Assembly (NCBI GenBank): GCA_950097015.1
Contig: CATNEN010000037.1
Location: 3,997,501 to 4,061,500 of the forward strand
DNA length: 64,000 nt
Direction of reading: 5' to 3'
Origin: Macrostomum hystrix
Lineage: Eukaryota; Platyhelminthes; Macrostomidae
Position numbers and translations under genes: made by a program. The notes under the pieces were generated by a model. It was not told the origin of the DNA and did not search any database. It was given only the letters and a program-made list of their open reading frames with translations. Below, in pieces: positions 31,843 through 45,300 of this stretch. Each line of letters starts with the position of its first letter. The stretch's first letter is position 1.

Positions 31843-34800
31843 TCAAAGTACATAGTTCAGCTCGTGCCTCTGGTAGCTGTTCTTCTCGTCATCTGGCACA
31901 CTGGGATAGCCGCTAACCAGACAATCGGGATTGCCAATGTACACAGTGTTGTACACCTTCCACATCATGTCTCGCACTTTCCTAGCCGGATGGAATAGGC
32001 CGGCCAGGCAGTATTGCAGCACGCGGATGTGGCCAAGGCTGATGCGGCTGCCTTCAACCACGGACATGAAGGCTTGGACAACATGCGGCGAGGTTTCGAA
32101 TACGTTTGGCCAGGCAAAGTTGAGCAGATGAGTCAGGGCGTCCTCGCAGCCGAAGCCGTAGACACCAAGTGCCATGTGGCCAATGGTGAACATGGCGGTC
32201 TGCCGGTGCACCAGATCCCGTTCCATCAGGGCGTCCTCGAGCAGCGGCACCACGGCGTACACATAGTCCTTGCCCATTTCGCCGATATACTCAAACATAA
32301 ATGAAAGCGATTTGAGCACACCGTTTTGTACGTTGAGTTCTGGCACGCGGTATTCGTTCATTAGGCCGGGCAGGACAGTGAAGGGTGAGCAGTTCTCGGC
32401 CACAATGGCTATGGCTACGGTGGTGCATACTCGATTCTGACGCTCTTGCACCTGTCAAAGGCGATGCACAGCTTTATTATATATTATAACAGTATAACAG
32501 TAATTAATTTCGAATTTTAACTACAGAGGAGGCAATTCTCTCTACAATCCAATGATCCGTGAACCCTGTAAAAAATTCGGCTGCTTCTTCGGCGGGTTTT
32601 TTGTGCAAAATAGGAGTGGAATCTACCGAAATCCCCCCTATCTCGCAAGAGTTAAAGAAACCACCCAGGAAGCAGCCGATGTAACCGTAAATTGTGCGGA
32701 AACCGCCGAAGAATCACCCGAAGACGTGGCCCATGGGAAAACCAGAGAATTATTTACGGGCGATTCCTCGGCGGTTTCTGAGCATGGAATCTTCCGAACT
32801 GGAGGATTCTTTGGGTGATTCCATTTCGCCACCAAGAAGCACCGAGAAAACGCCCAGTTGGGTAGATTCTAATCATGGAATCATCCGATTGGTATGTTTC
32901 CTGTGTTGGGATTTAAATAGCGGATCTCTCTGGGGAAATATTTATTTGCAGGAATAAAAAATGTTTGCATTCTGCTTACCTTGAGATTGTTCAGTAGAGT
33001 AGCCAGCACATCGTGCGGTCCAATGGCCTTGGCGATGTAGCCGAATGTGTTAACTGTAGCTCTTCTGATGCTCTTCTTGTGCGCTTTGAGAAGATCCAGC
33101 AGTTCAAAGCAGATTCGCATCCATTCTTTGACGCTGACAAACTCGGAGCCGCGATCAGCGATGCGGCCAACCAGATCGATGCAGTTCTCCTGCACCTTCT
33201 CGTGCCGGTTCTTCAGAATGGGCGTCAGCCTTGGCAGCAGGTCCTTGATCGGAGGCGTCATATTATTCATGCCGATCACGTTCACGATGGCCTTCAAAGC
33301 GCCAAGAATCGAACCAAGCACCTCTGGATACTCTTCTCCAAGGTATTCGTACAGCACAACGCCCAAATGGCCCATTAGTCGTTCCTCTTGACAAGCCTTC
33401 ATAACTCCGGCGATGCGGCTGATAAGATCAGCCACCTGTTGGCGCACCTTGGCCGATTTGTTGTTTAAGCGCCAGAGAATGTTTCCGCAAATCTGCGGCA
33501 GGTAGGGCTTCACCCGCTTGCCGAGTGCGTTTACCAGAGTGCCAAAACCGTTCAGCATTACAGCGTCCTCCGTAGTCTGTTCAGAGAAGGCGAACATAAC
33601 ACCGTCGACTAGTTGCTCCTCCAGACGGGCGTCAACCTCAGTGGCGCCAAGATTATTGAGCACCTTCTCAACTGTGTCCATAACCATTTTGCGATACTGC
33701 TCGGACTGTTCCTTTAGATCGTCGACAATGCGATTTAGTATCTCGGCGGAGCCCACCTTGTTGGCGATCTCCACTGTGGTGTCAACCAGCTGGCGATAGT
33801 TGCGCCTCTCTGTGGCCATCTTCTGGGTCCAGAAGTGCTTGAAGAATGGCGGCAGGATGTCCTTCTTGATGTAGGCTGGCTCCACACCCTCTGTGGAGCA
33901 GCACTGTTTTACTACCTTGAGTACAATCTTCTTCATCTCTTCGTCGGGAGATTGGAATTCGCGAATTAGGATAAGCATAACCTCGCGAGTGTAGTAGTTA
34001 GCGTACTCAGCGTCCATAAGTGGAATCAGGTAGCCGATGGCTTTGAGGAAGGCAGCCAATCCTTTGCCGCGATGAGTTCGAATGCCTTTCCACAGCGGTT
34101 TGAGCACAGTATCGAATGACTCAATGCCGTAGGGTGTGGCTGATTCAGCAAGAGCGGCCAGGGCCAAAGCGGTGATGGTGCGCACTTTCTGCTGCTCATC
34201 AACCAGGCCCAGCTCAATAATCTCAACAAGTGAGCGCAGGTGCGGAAGGACTGCGCAGCCCATTAGGATGGCAATTTGTTGCACAATCTTGATGCCAGTG
34301 TGCCTGGCCTGCCAGCTGCGCTTGGATTTGCAAACAGCTTTCAAAAAAAGGAGCAGACTGGGAATGCCAAGAGCTGAGGCCACTACAGCGAAAGCCCTGG
34401 CTGTGGTGTTGCGCACATATTCGTCCATGTTCTCCAAATCCGGCCGCATTGTGGTGATCATAGTGGCCAGGCCGGCCGCTTTGGCCAGGTTAGAAATGAT
34501 CTCGCGGCCCTCTACGCGGGCGTAATAGTCTTCGTCAATTAGCAGCGGCTCAATCACCACAAGGATTTTGTGAACGAACGGTCGCACCAGATCGTCTAAC
34601 TTATACAGAACGCGATCGATCACCTTCACCAACAGGTGACGCTCCTGATCTTCTAATGTTGGCGACATCAGCAGCGGCAGAATCTGGTTGAACAGCGGGC
34701 CGGCGCCGAATTCCCGCGACTTCTCCGTGATCTGGCGGAGCGCGGATTTGCGCATCGGCGGAGTGCCGTTCTTGATCTTCAATAGCAGCGTCATGATTCG

Positions 34801-37800
34801 ACGCTCGCGCAGTTCGTCAGCTGAAAGGCTGTCCTCGTCAACGTCGGTTAGCAGCTTGTCAAAGTATTGCATATCGTCCGGCTTCAGCATAGGCAGATTG
34901 GTGCCCTTTGGCTGCATATCCGGCAGAGCTGAGCCCGTAGAAGTGCGAACATCCGGAGTGGCCATCTTGAAGCCGGCCGGTGTAGTCAGGGGAGTTGGCG
35001 TAGCTGTCAAACGCCTGGGCGTCCTCAGCGGCACATAGCCGGCCGGTGGCGCCAGCACCTTGTAGCCTTCGGGCAGCATTGCGTCCAGATCTTCGTCGGA
35101 AAGCGGCCGATTTCGATCGTCTAGCTCCTTCTGAGCTGAAAACAACTGCATCTGCTCCGGCGTCATTGGGACAGCGGCGGCTGCAGCTGCCGCGCTCGGT
35201 GTGGCCATTGCCATGGCCTTGACGCCCATCGGGGTGACGCCGCTGGGGGTCATGACGCCGCCTGGAGTGAAGCCACTAGGCGTTGCCGAAGCCGGCGTGG
35301 CGATGCTCGGCGTGGCGCCAGCGGCATTTGAAGGCGTCTCAGCTCCGGGCGTTGTCTCGTCCCAGCGAGATCGGCGCTTACCAGGCTGCGGCGTCTCTTG
35401 AATGAGGTCGGCGGCGGCGCGCTCAACCCTCGGCGTCTCCCCCCAGCCTCCAGGCGTAGCTTCATCCCATCGATTTCGGCGGCCCATCGGCGTTGTAGCG
35501 GACGGCGTGGCGTCGAAATGACCGGGCGTTTCGCCGCGTGTGGACATGTGAATGGGCGTCTCAGACCACTGGCGATCGTTCCCCGGAGCCGGGGTGGCGT
35601 CGCCGCTGATGCGACCGGGTGTCTCCGCCCACTGGCGCACACTGGCTGAGGGAGTCGCAGCGCCGCTGGCCGAGACAGACGATGGAGTGCCGGCTGCGTC
35701 AGATTCAAAGCCGGGCTGCAAGGAGTTAAGGAAGAGTTAGTTTTTTGAGTAGACTAGAGAAATGGGCTGGAGTTCCAGTCTCAACAATCTGCGAAACGAG
35801 AGACACAACAGACTGAGATGCAGGAGACACAACAATCTGAGATACAGGAGACACAACAATCTGAGATACAAGAGACACAACAGACTGAGATACAGGAGAC
35901 ACAACAATCTGAGATACAGGAGACACAACAATCTGAGATACAGGAGACACAACAATCTGAGATACAGGAGACACAACAGACTGAGATACAGGAGACACAA
36001 CAGACTGAGATGCAGGAGACACAACAGACTGAGATACAGGAGACACAACAGACTGAGATGCAGGAGACACAACAATCTGAGATACAGGAGACACAACAAT
36101 CTGAGATACAGGAGACACAACAGACTGAGATACAGGAGACACAACAGACTGAGATGCAGGAGACACAACAGACTGAGATACAGGAGACACAACAATCTGA
36201 GATACAGGAGACACAACAATCTGAGATACAGGAGACACAACAGACTGAGATACAGGAGACACAACAATCTGAGATACAGGAGACACAACAATCTGAGATA
36301 CAGGAGACACAACAGACTGAGATACAGGAGACACAACAATCTGAGATACAGGAGACACAACAGACTGAGATACAGGAGACACAACAGACTGAGATACAGG
36401 AGACACAACAGACTGAGATACAGGAGACACAACAGACTGAGATACAGGAGACACAACAGACTGAGATGCAGGAGACACAACAGACTGAGATACAGGAGAC
36501 ACAACAGACTGAGATGCAGGAGACACAACAGACTGAGATACAGGAGACACAACAATCTGAGATACAGGAGACACAACAGACTGAGATACAGGAGACACAA
36601 CAATCTGAGATACAGGAGACACAACAGACTGAGATGCAGGAGACACAACAGACTGAGATACAGGAGACACAACAGACTGAGATACAGGAGACACAACAAT
36701 CTGAGATACAGGAGACACAACAATCTGAGATACAGGAGACGCAACAATCAAAGAAACAGGAGAACCAGACCTTCTGCCTTACCTTCTTGGCCTGCGGAGT
36801 GTCGCCGCTGTCAGCCGGTACATCCCAGCGACCGCGCTTCTTGGCGGGCGCCTCCTGCTGCACAGGCAATGGGACGGTGCGCAATGCGCCAGCCTTGGCT
36901 TTCTCAGCCATCTGCTGGCGCAGCTCGGCCTGCTTCTGAATGAGCGCCTGCGACTGCATGATGTCCCTGTAAGTCTGCAGGCTGTGGTCTGGCGTTTTGC
37001 CGCCTGCAAATATATGGGAGACAGTTTATAATTATTAAGGTGTAAGTGGGCATCATAATGTAGTTCTTGTTAGTTCTTTTTCACTTTTTATTGCTTAATG
37101 CAATACTAAAATACTATTCAAACATGATTACTATTTTATTATTATAAGCTAGCTAAGTAGAACAATCCAATCCAATCCAATATCCAGTCAGTATTGCTGT
37201 TCCAGATCGACCAAAACTGAACCGGATGGTCGCTGCAGCTAAACTGTAGCCCTGGCTGTAGCTAGGACAGCTCCAACTCATGCTCAGCAGTGCCTGTTGC
37301 CGTCTGGGCGCGCCAACCGATTGAGCTAAAACGGGCACTTTGGGGCACTGTTGGCGCAAATTCATTATAGCGGCTATGAGTTGGTCTGCAGTGTGTGAGC
37401 TATATAACATCACCAGTCCCCAAGCCCCATGTTTCTGGCTAACGGCTTTTAACGGCTGATAATCTGGAAGACAAAGAAAAAACAAAGCGAGCCGTCAATT
37501 TAGCAGGCCAAGCGGCTTTTTAGAGAAATTGAAAACTAATTAAATACAGGTCCATAGCTAGGTGGCTGATCTGGTTCACTCCAGATTGCAGAGATCCGAA
37601 TCCAATGCATCGTCTGCAATAAGATCTAGATTTTTGTGTTATAAAGTGTTCTGCTTTCTTCAAAAAGAGAGACAACAGACACAAACAGCACAAACCTCGG
37701 CCATAGCTTGTTGCCAAGCCCCGTCAACCCCCCAGGCGGTGAACACTGGGGGGACGCAGAGGGCGGCAGCTGGCGCGCCATTGCTAGTCGAGAGAGAAAG

Positions 37801-40599
37801 AAGGGAATGGGGAAAACCGGTGGGAGTATAATTAGCAGTGCAACAACTCTCTTGACAGCGAGCATTTATCCCAAAATAATTCACTTATTACTATTGTTTA
37901 GCGTATTATAATGCCTAAGAACTTGTATAGCTTTATAAGCAGACACTCATAGCCACTGTGAATTGCATGGCCAGAAATTAGTGCATGTTGACAATTAAAT
38001 CTAAATCTTTATTTTTTAATAACTACCACTTACAATATTACAGTCAATAACTACAATTTAAATTAAAAAAATAATCATACTAAGTAAAATATTTACTGTA
38101 TAACAAGCACTAATAAATTCCATTGCTTGCCAGTAGGACCTCTGCATTACTTACCATCTAGAAACATGTCTGCCCTAGCTGGCGAAATCATCTGCAGGCT
38201 CTTCCTATAATTGTTGTCCTTCTTGCCCAGACCAGGGGGCCTGTGAGTGAATTGAGAAATTAAATTAACTCATTTTTTATTTAAAAAAGAAACATTAATA
38301 TATAGTTATTAAAAGCACTGAATATAAGGGCCAAAAACAGAGTTATGTAATTTTTTATATGAGAGTAATACATACTTAGAGAAATTTTGCTGTCAAATCA
38401 TTAAACCTTTTTATTTTGACCTCATTTTTGTGCCAACTAACAAGGAACTAGAAAATTGATTATTTATGAGGGATTATATTATGCTGGCAGTGCCCTCTTT
38501 CTAGTAGCACTACCTTGCTCCAACCTCAAGTTCAAATGGCTCCCCAGCATGAGCCAAAATATCGACTCAGTCTGGCTTTCAATAAAATCCCAGTCTTAAG
38601 CTGTCTTAAACAAACAGCTAGCCCCAAACAATTTTAAGAATTATTAACATAGTCATTTGTCCACTTCCCAGCAGATTATGAGAATTATGATCCCATTGAA
38701 AGCTGGTAAAGGTTATACTAAAGAAGTAAATATAACTATTTAAACATAATTATAAAAAACGTATATATAATAAAAAGCAACAAATATTTTTTAAAATATA
38801 AATATTTTAAAGAGAAATATAGGCCTAGCCGTTTACTATACATCTAAGGGAAATATTGGGAGAAAAAAATATTATTAAGGGATATAAAAAGATTAACTTT
38901 TTGGGACAAAAAATACATTCACATTTTAGCCAACTAACTTGACAAAGAGAACTAATGAACACAATTGCATATCCACTGTAACACATAGCACAAAAAAGCA
39001 ATATCAACATACATATTCTGCATAATTTTTATTTGGTATTCAGAAAATAATGTCTCCTAATAAAAAAACCTACTTTTTTCAAAAAGTAGTTTTTATGTCT
39101 ATTTATACCATTTAAATGATCTTAAACTAAAGTAGATATATATGATCCTTTTGTAGAACAGTTCAGGAACATTCATTGTATCACTAAATCCCCTACCTTC
39201 AGTTCACAATCATTCACATATTTTTTCTATTTAAAGCATTGTAAACCAAATTGGATATTGGATAGCATCCTTTTTGAAGAGCATAAAATGACACAAAACA
39301 ATATTAATAAGCATAGTTTATCCATTTTTGTTTCATTCAAGCAAGCCATTGTTTGAAAAGAAAAATACATGGGGTCATGCCATAATCTGGATTATGGTTT
39401 CTTGTACACTAATACACAAAAAATTCCTCACTGAGTGTATGTTGATATGCCAGTTCAATAAGAAAAAAATAATAAAGGTTAAAAAAAAGAAATTTACTAT
39501 GTTAATTTAAAAGCAAAAACAATTTGAAATAACATTTATAATAAAAATTATATATATTTATTTTGATGAATAAATGTAGCATATAATTTGTTTTAACTAA
39601 TTAATGGGATCTTTAAAATGCTAGAGTATTTTATTTAAAAGCAAGATTTGGTAATTTTATTGATTAGTCATGTAATTTAACTTGCAACTTAGTGGTACAT
39701 ATACCAAGTGGACTGCTATATAATTTATCTATCCATTGAAAAGCCACTGAAGACTCAAATGTATGCTGAACTAGTTTGGTGTATAGTATAGGCCACCTTC
39801 CAAACTATGGGTTTCAAAAATCAAAATATAGATGAAACAATTAATAAACAGTTTTTATAAAGCAATCCTATAGGCCTACCACCATTTGAAATCTTACTTG
39901 CTGCTAACTAAGGCATAGGTAACTTTGTTTTATAGCTACCATGTCCGAAAGCTACAAAATTATGTTATAGATCTTGTGTCCCTAAAAATGAGTCATTGCT
40001 TACTTATGGATATGATGGCCATATATTCAAGAACATCAGTATGGTAGGCCATGCCCCAATAAGTATGCTGCTGCCTAGTCCTTTAAGTTTTCTTAATGTA
40101 AATATATAAATATATACAGCTAACATTAGCACTTTACACCATAACCTTGCATTAGAATGTAACAATGTAAGAAAAAAACAAATTTAAAATAAATAATATA
40201 TAATCTCTTGACTAATAATCTGACCAAAGTTTAAGAGAGATAATACTTGCATGTGATTACCCACATTTTCTGTGACAAAGTGGGTACCATCAAGTGTATA
40301 AACAGTAAAGACGAACTGTTTAACAGGATGATCTGCATAACAGGGTGAAGACACTTTCATAGCTAAGCTAATGAAAAATGAAAATAATTTTGTTTATAAC
40401 TATTAGTAAACTGTGAAAGGCCCAAACAAAACTAAATATTGAATTATTATATAACACAGTTTAGGCGAGTCTCTTATGGCTAAATAGAAGGTTTTCTTGA
40501 AATTTGACTTGAAATGTAAGTCCAATAATGATTAACATAGGTAACTTTTTTTAAAGAAAAGAATTTTTATTGAGTAACTTACGAGCTGTTTTGAGCCAT
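31843..40599 (-). CDS. SF3B1: Splicing factor 3B subunit 1 (U2 snRNP, branch-site recognition)
   Basis: The largest SF3b subunit, which clamps the branch-site helix in the U2 snRNP. Minus-strand coding exons are 40583-40599, 38155-38240, 36783-37003, 32980-35715 and 31843-32451. Phases agree and give 1222 aa against about 1304 in human. The order is a very short first exon (MAQNSS), a conserved [18 protein letters not shown] stretch, a region rich in TP and RWDE-TPG motifs (NIPP1/PP1-binding type in the family), [20 protein letters not shown], then the large HEAT-repeat domain to the C-terminal ELNYVL. HEAT residues around known human hot spots are intact ([17 protein letters not shown]). The roughly 100 N-terminal residues normally encoded upstream of the GGKTPD block are absent. 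An in-frame TGA precedes the ATG at 40599, so either the protein is truly short or an alternative 5' exon exists. Intron 3 is almost all minisatellite. Confidence 0.95.
32695..32783. repeat. Imperfect palindrome in the last SF3B1 intron
   Basis: A 26-bp arm around gcggaaaccgccgaagaatc is mirrored at 32758-32783 (gattcctcggcggtttc), around a loop of about 37 bp. Related gattcnttcggcgg fragments nearby suggest a decayed inverted-repeat element. Confidence 0.6.
35806..36745. repeat. 24-bp minisatellite filling SF3B1 intron 3, about 39 copies
   Basis: Plus-strand units are acacaacagactgagatacag plus gag (first 20 bases acacaacagactgagataca), with variants caatctgag and gagatgcag. It occupies about 940 of the 1067 bases in the intron at 35716-36782. 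In SF3B1 sense each unit reads gtctcctgtatctcag, a pyrimidine-rich stretch ending in CAG. Since 24 is a multiple of 3, all frames without a stop remain open. Confidence 0.95.
37004..38154. other. SF3B1 intron 2
   Basis: Intron sequence bounded by a GT donor at 38153-38154 and an AG acceptor at 37004-37005. No array or gene is recognised in it. Confidence 0.7.
38241..40582. other. SF3B1 intron 1, AT-rich
   Basis: A 2.3-kb AT-rich intron between the tiny first coding exon and exon 2. No repeats, no ORF with a known domain, and no exon that would restore the canonical SF3B1 N terminus was recognised. Confidence 0.7.
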
Positions 40600-42390
40600 T
40601 TCAAAGGATGGGCTTATAAATATCAACAATCAGTGAGAATTAAAATATTTAATAGAAAGAACAGTTGACTCGAACTCAGAACCACTCAATTACATTGCAC
40701 ATTCGGTTGAAATGGAGGTACTTGAATTTCGAGAACTTTATATTGCATTATTTACGCGGTTTAAAAATACAAATATAGTTATTATGCATTACAAATTGCT
40801 ACAATAGCTGTCAAAGATTAGCAACGCAATTTATAAAATGCTATATGTTGTATAAATGTTGCACATGTTTCTAAGGTATTTACTGATATGTTACCTCTTG
40901 TTTTAATCCTTTCAGTATTTAAATCAACGACGCAAATGCGAAGCAAGGACCACTAGAAGAAGACCTCTTCCTCTAGTGATCCTTGATGCGCGCATTGTAT
41001 TCCAAAGCAAGCTAAGCCACTCAGCAAACACCAAGCAAGCATGCCCATAGACTATAGAGGCTTCGTATTTCTTGAAAATGTTTACTAGCTAGCTTTAATG
41101 CGTAATGAGAAAAGTCGATGCTGTGCTTGCAAGTGATCTATATTTCTCTTGGACCAGCGAATGAAATGCTCTCGGTTTAATTTATTTTTTCCTATTTGCG
41201 CGGTCGGTACTTCCCTGTTGAATTCAGCGAGAATTGAATGAGAGAATGCAATCTAGGGAATAAAAGTAGGGAATATAACTGCATCTAGGGAAGATTGATG
41301 CAGTTGCGCGGCACCGGCCCCCTCGGATAGGGGGTCGGATCCCAAACAACGCATCTGCCATTTGGAGTGCGAAAATCCAAATAAATAAACACCTAGGGAT
41401 TTTTGGGCCTGCTATACTAGAAGACTGAGTTTATAGCTGTACACTTAGGGTTTTGGATTAGTTAAACATTCGATTTTAACTCCCTCTGGATAACCGGTTT
41501 CGATGGTGCAACTCTCTTTTTACAAAGAGTAATACCTGATTTATAAACGTCCTTACATTACTTTTTTCTTCTACATATTTGGTTTCCTCTGTGGTTTCCT
41601 TAGGAAACCACTTTGAAATAGGCAAGAATTTTCTTCATAGTACCGATCAAATGAAAAAATAAAATACTACGTGGCCGCGTGTATAGCCCCATCCCACCAA
41701 ATGTTATCGGCATGATGCGATCGTATATGTAGTTATTGTTACGATGAGCTCTAATCGCATCGCTTTTTGCTTCAAGAGAGGGAAAATGTATTTTATATGG
41801 TACTACGTAGAATTTAATAAATTAAATAGATTTTCAATTAAACATGGATCTCGGACTCTTCATTCAACAGATTTCTTTCAGTAGAGCCAAAGAATTAATT
41901 CACTTCACTTCACCACAGAAAACAATGAAATAATTAAATAGTACTATAACGGACATTCCAAATTAAAGCTTACATGTTCAATTATATTTGCATAGTATCA
42001 AACATCCTTAAGATGATATTTTGGTCTCGATGGTGAATTGTTGATGCATTGGTGTTTTTGGTGAAAGAGTGATTATTGATTTGAGAACAACATAAATTAG
42101 GCTTGTGTAATCTACGGCTTATTTGATTAAATGTGCAAGGATGGACACAACAGCTGTCTGGCCTTTTAAACAAATTCTTTACTATAAATATAACTCTATT
42201 ATATAAGCCTAAAAGGATTGTGACAGTTTTGTAAGTGGAGTATTATTTAAAGTTTGATACAAATGTTAAAGTAAACTATAAAAATAGACCAATCGTGCGA
42301 ATTAGGAAAACTTTTTTCTTTCAATCAGCGATCAGAGTCACAGAGAAGGCGAGATGGTTACTACTATGCGTAGGATTGCGTGCTGCAATT
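40600..42390. other. Intergenic between SF3B1 and the lectin gene
   Basis: Holds the SF3B1 promoter side. A 42-bp near-palindrome lies at about 40943-40986 (caaggaccactagaagaaga against cctctagtgatccttg). A short GC-rich hairpin (ccccctcggataggggg) lies near 41320. No coding gene recognised. Confidence 0.5.
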
Positions 42391-45300
42391 TTACATAGGC
42401 TTCTCACATATGCATCCTTGCCAGCTCCCGCAGGAATTGTATATTAAGCTTGAGCTCCAACTGGCTGATGGTGAAGTCACACGAATGGCTACACAATTGC
42501 CGCTTGCACCTACCGTGCCATTGTTCACCCAGAACGTTGTGCTTTCTCCTGTGCAAGTGCGGGGGCGGGCTGGCATATTTATCACTTAGCAAATTAATAT
42601 AAATTCAGATAAACAAAAAAAATCCCTGTGAATATTGCAACTCAACTTCGAACCCTAACTCCCTATTTGTTTGGCAACGTTTGGCAATGAATTTCACATC
42701 TCGCTGACTATTTTTTTCTTTACCAATGGAAAAACCACACTATTTTCCCCTGGGGAAAGACCACGGGGCTCCCACTGCCTACTTCACGACAGCTCCCAAA
42801 CCGAATGACAGATTTCCATGAAATTCCACCATATATGGATCAAATTTTTCCGCCCTTTACGATGAACTATTTATCAAAGCCGTCCAGCATCCAGCGTCCA
42901 GCGATTCTTGTCAGAGACCCTGGTGACAAACAGCTAACATATCTCTGTATAAGCCTTTATAGCGAAGCCTTTATAGTTGGTTCAATAATATTCAATAATT
43001 AGCAATACAATCAATACAATATAAACAGTAACAGTCGAAATGGTTACATGATGAAATTTCGTGAGCTGAAAAATTACGCCTATATTGTTAGTTTTTGCCA
43101 CAAGACACCTCGACGAGAATCGTTGAATATCTGGACGATACCGATTTTTGTGATTCTAGAAGTTGTTTCAACGGATAGATAGAGCGGAAAGTTTTAATCC
43201 ACGTTCTGGAAATTCCTAGCGATCGGCTGAACATTTTGTGAGATACAGAAAAATGCTAATTTCAAGACCCCGTGGTCTTCTACCGTTAACAGATCTCTCA
43301 GCTACTCACTTCCGTTGACGAATATGATGTCCCGGATCTGGTTGAACTTCTCCTGGGACTGCAGCTCAGCCATTGAGCCGCCCATGGCAGCGCAATTGCT
43401 GGAGCAACTCATCGAGGTGGCTGCGCCCGGCTGAAGAGCCACGCACGAGTTTGTAGCAGCTGCGAAGTTCAAGAAGTTCTGCGCAGAGGGGCACACCTCC
43501 GCATTGCTACGACAGATCACAGGGCGCATCACATTCGAGTAGCCCCTGAACGGGCTGCCGGTGCTGTTCATATAATAACTGCCAGAGCTGCCGTCAGTAA
43601 TAGTGCTGGTGATTGGATCGCCATTGGTGACAGTGAGGCCTCCACCGGCTGAGGAGGTCCACAGCCAAGCCTCCCAATCGGATGCCAAAATGTTCCTGAT
43701 GTTAAATACGTAGTTCCTCGCCTTGATGTAGTCGCCATCGATTAGGGCCGGAATGTACTGGTCGCTACCGCAGGCAACACTCGGGCTTGAAACCGAGCTC
43801 ATGTTCACACTGTTGCCTGTGTAGTAGAAGCAGAGGAAGCCCACAGTGCGCACATCATTTGCGCCCGATGGCGGCTGGATCGGCAGAGGGCAGCTGTTCG
43901 TCTGGAGTGAATGAAACATTGACAGTCAGCCAAGTCCATCCGTACTTCTGAGAGTTATTCAGATTGGATCGGTTTGGAAATCGTCTAAAAATTTCGATGT
44001 GATTTAGATACCCCAACGAGATCTTTGCCTACTTTGCCTACTTTGCCTACTTTGTCTTTCAAAACCTGAATCTGTCAGCCTTTTGAGTCTAAATGGACTG
44101 ATAAAGTGACTTTTTTTCAATGCCTATTGGTTAGAGTTCAGAAGTTCGAAAATTAGCCCAGTAGAAAATTAATGTGCCCCGGCATTGCTTCAGTACGCCC
44201 AGCCCTACAGTCCATGGACTAAAAGGCTGTACACAGCCTTTGAAAGTGCAATAGTTGCACATATGGCCCAAATAGGTCATTTCTTTCAGTTTTTTTCTAG
44301 GCGAAATCTGTGTTGATAAAAATCGAATCAATTGGCAAACAAGTTGTTAGGCATTGCTCACAACAATGCCAGGCGATTGAGTCATGGTACCGCCGCCTCT
44401 AGAGCTTCCAATGTTGAGCTCGTCTTGACAGATGCTCCTGTATGCCAATGTACATTCTCTCGATGATGCAGCGGTGCTGATCGCGTCTGACAAAGCATTG
44501 ATTGTTAGAGCAATGCAGTTCCCGTAAGCGGTGACTTCGCTAGGCAGGTGGGATCCCGTATTGGAGATCCACACTTGGCTGCCATTCCCTGCGCAGAAAC
44601 GGGTGAATGCCAAATTAATGAAATGCAGCTTTTAATTGACTTATTAATAAACGGCTGAAGTCTTACATGCGCGCTGCCAAATGCCAGTTCTGATTGCGTT
44701 ATACGAGTCGCTGCTCTCAATCCTGGCCTTTTGCTTTCCCGAGCAGGAGTCATTGTAGTTCGCTTCGGTGGGGTTGAAGTAGTACCAGAGCAGTCCAGTG
44801 GAGCCGATTTTCACCACGAGAATATCAGCCAGGCTGGCTCCAGGGAAGGCCAGGTTCTTGGCGCAGATTGGTCTCAGCTGGCGAGGTACTCCACCACTAT
44901 CGTTTGCGCACGGGTTCACCTTCAACGGGTTGCATTTGAGATCGTCAGAAGTCTCTAGAAAATGACCAGTGGAACTTCTCCTTCGCAGGAGGTAGAGGTG
45001 AAAATGGTATGCAGAAAAGCAATTTTTCAAGACCAGAAAAAACTGTGTTACGCAATGCAGCGACTGTGATGATGCTTGATGAGGTTCTGTGAGTTGTACT
45101 CGTAATTAATGATCTGGTATCCAGGTATGATTTGATCAGATGTTTTGTTAGTATTCGCTAGCAAAATTCGTTACAAACTATATGTACATGCAAGTATATT
45201 ACTGACAGCGGAAACCCTGCTACCGGATGCAACACTGAATGCGCAGACTCCTGTGCCACTCCGGCTGTCTCGGGCCCAGAAGAGTGCGTTGTCGATGCTG

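Noticed and set aside
35737-36959. Several 340-390-codon ORFs on both strands ([32 protein letters not shown])
   Set aside because: All arise from the 24-bp array in SF3B1 intron 3; the true exon at 36783-37003 only happens to run into one of them.
44347-44364. Lectin gene ending at the TAG at 44347
   Set aside because: A GT donor just upstream joins exon 5 in phase and the CTLD series continues; kept as an alternative only.
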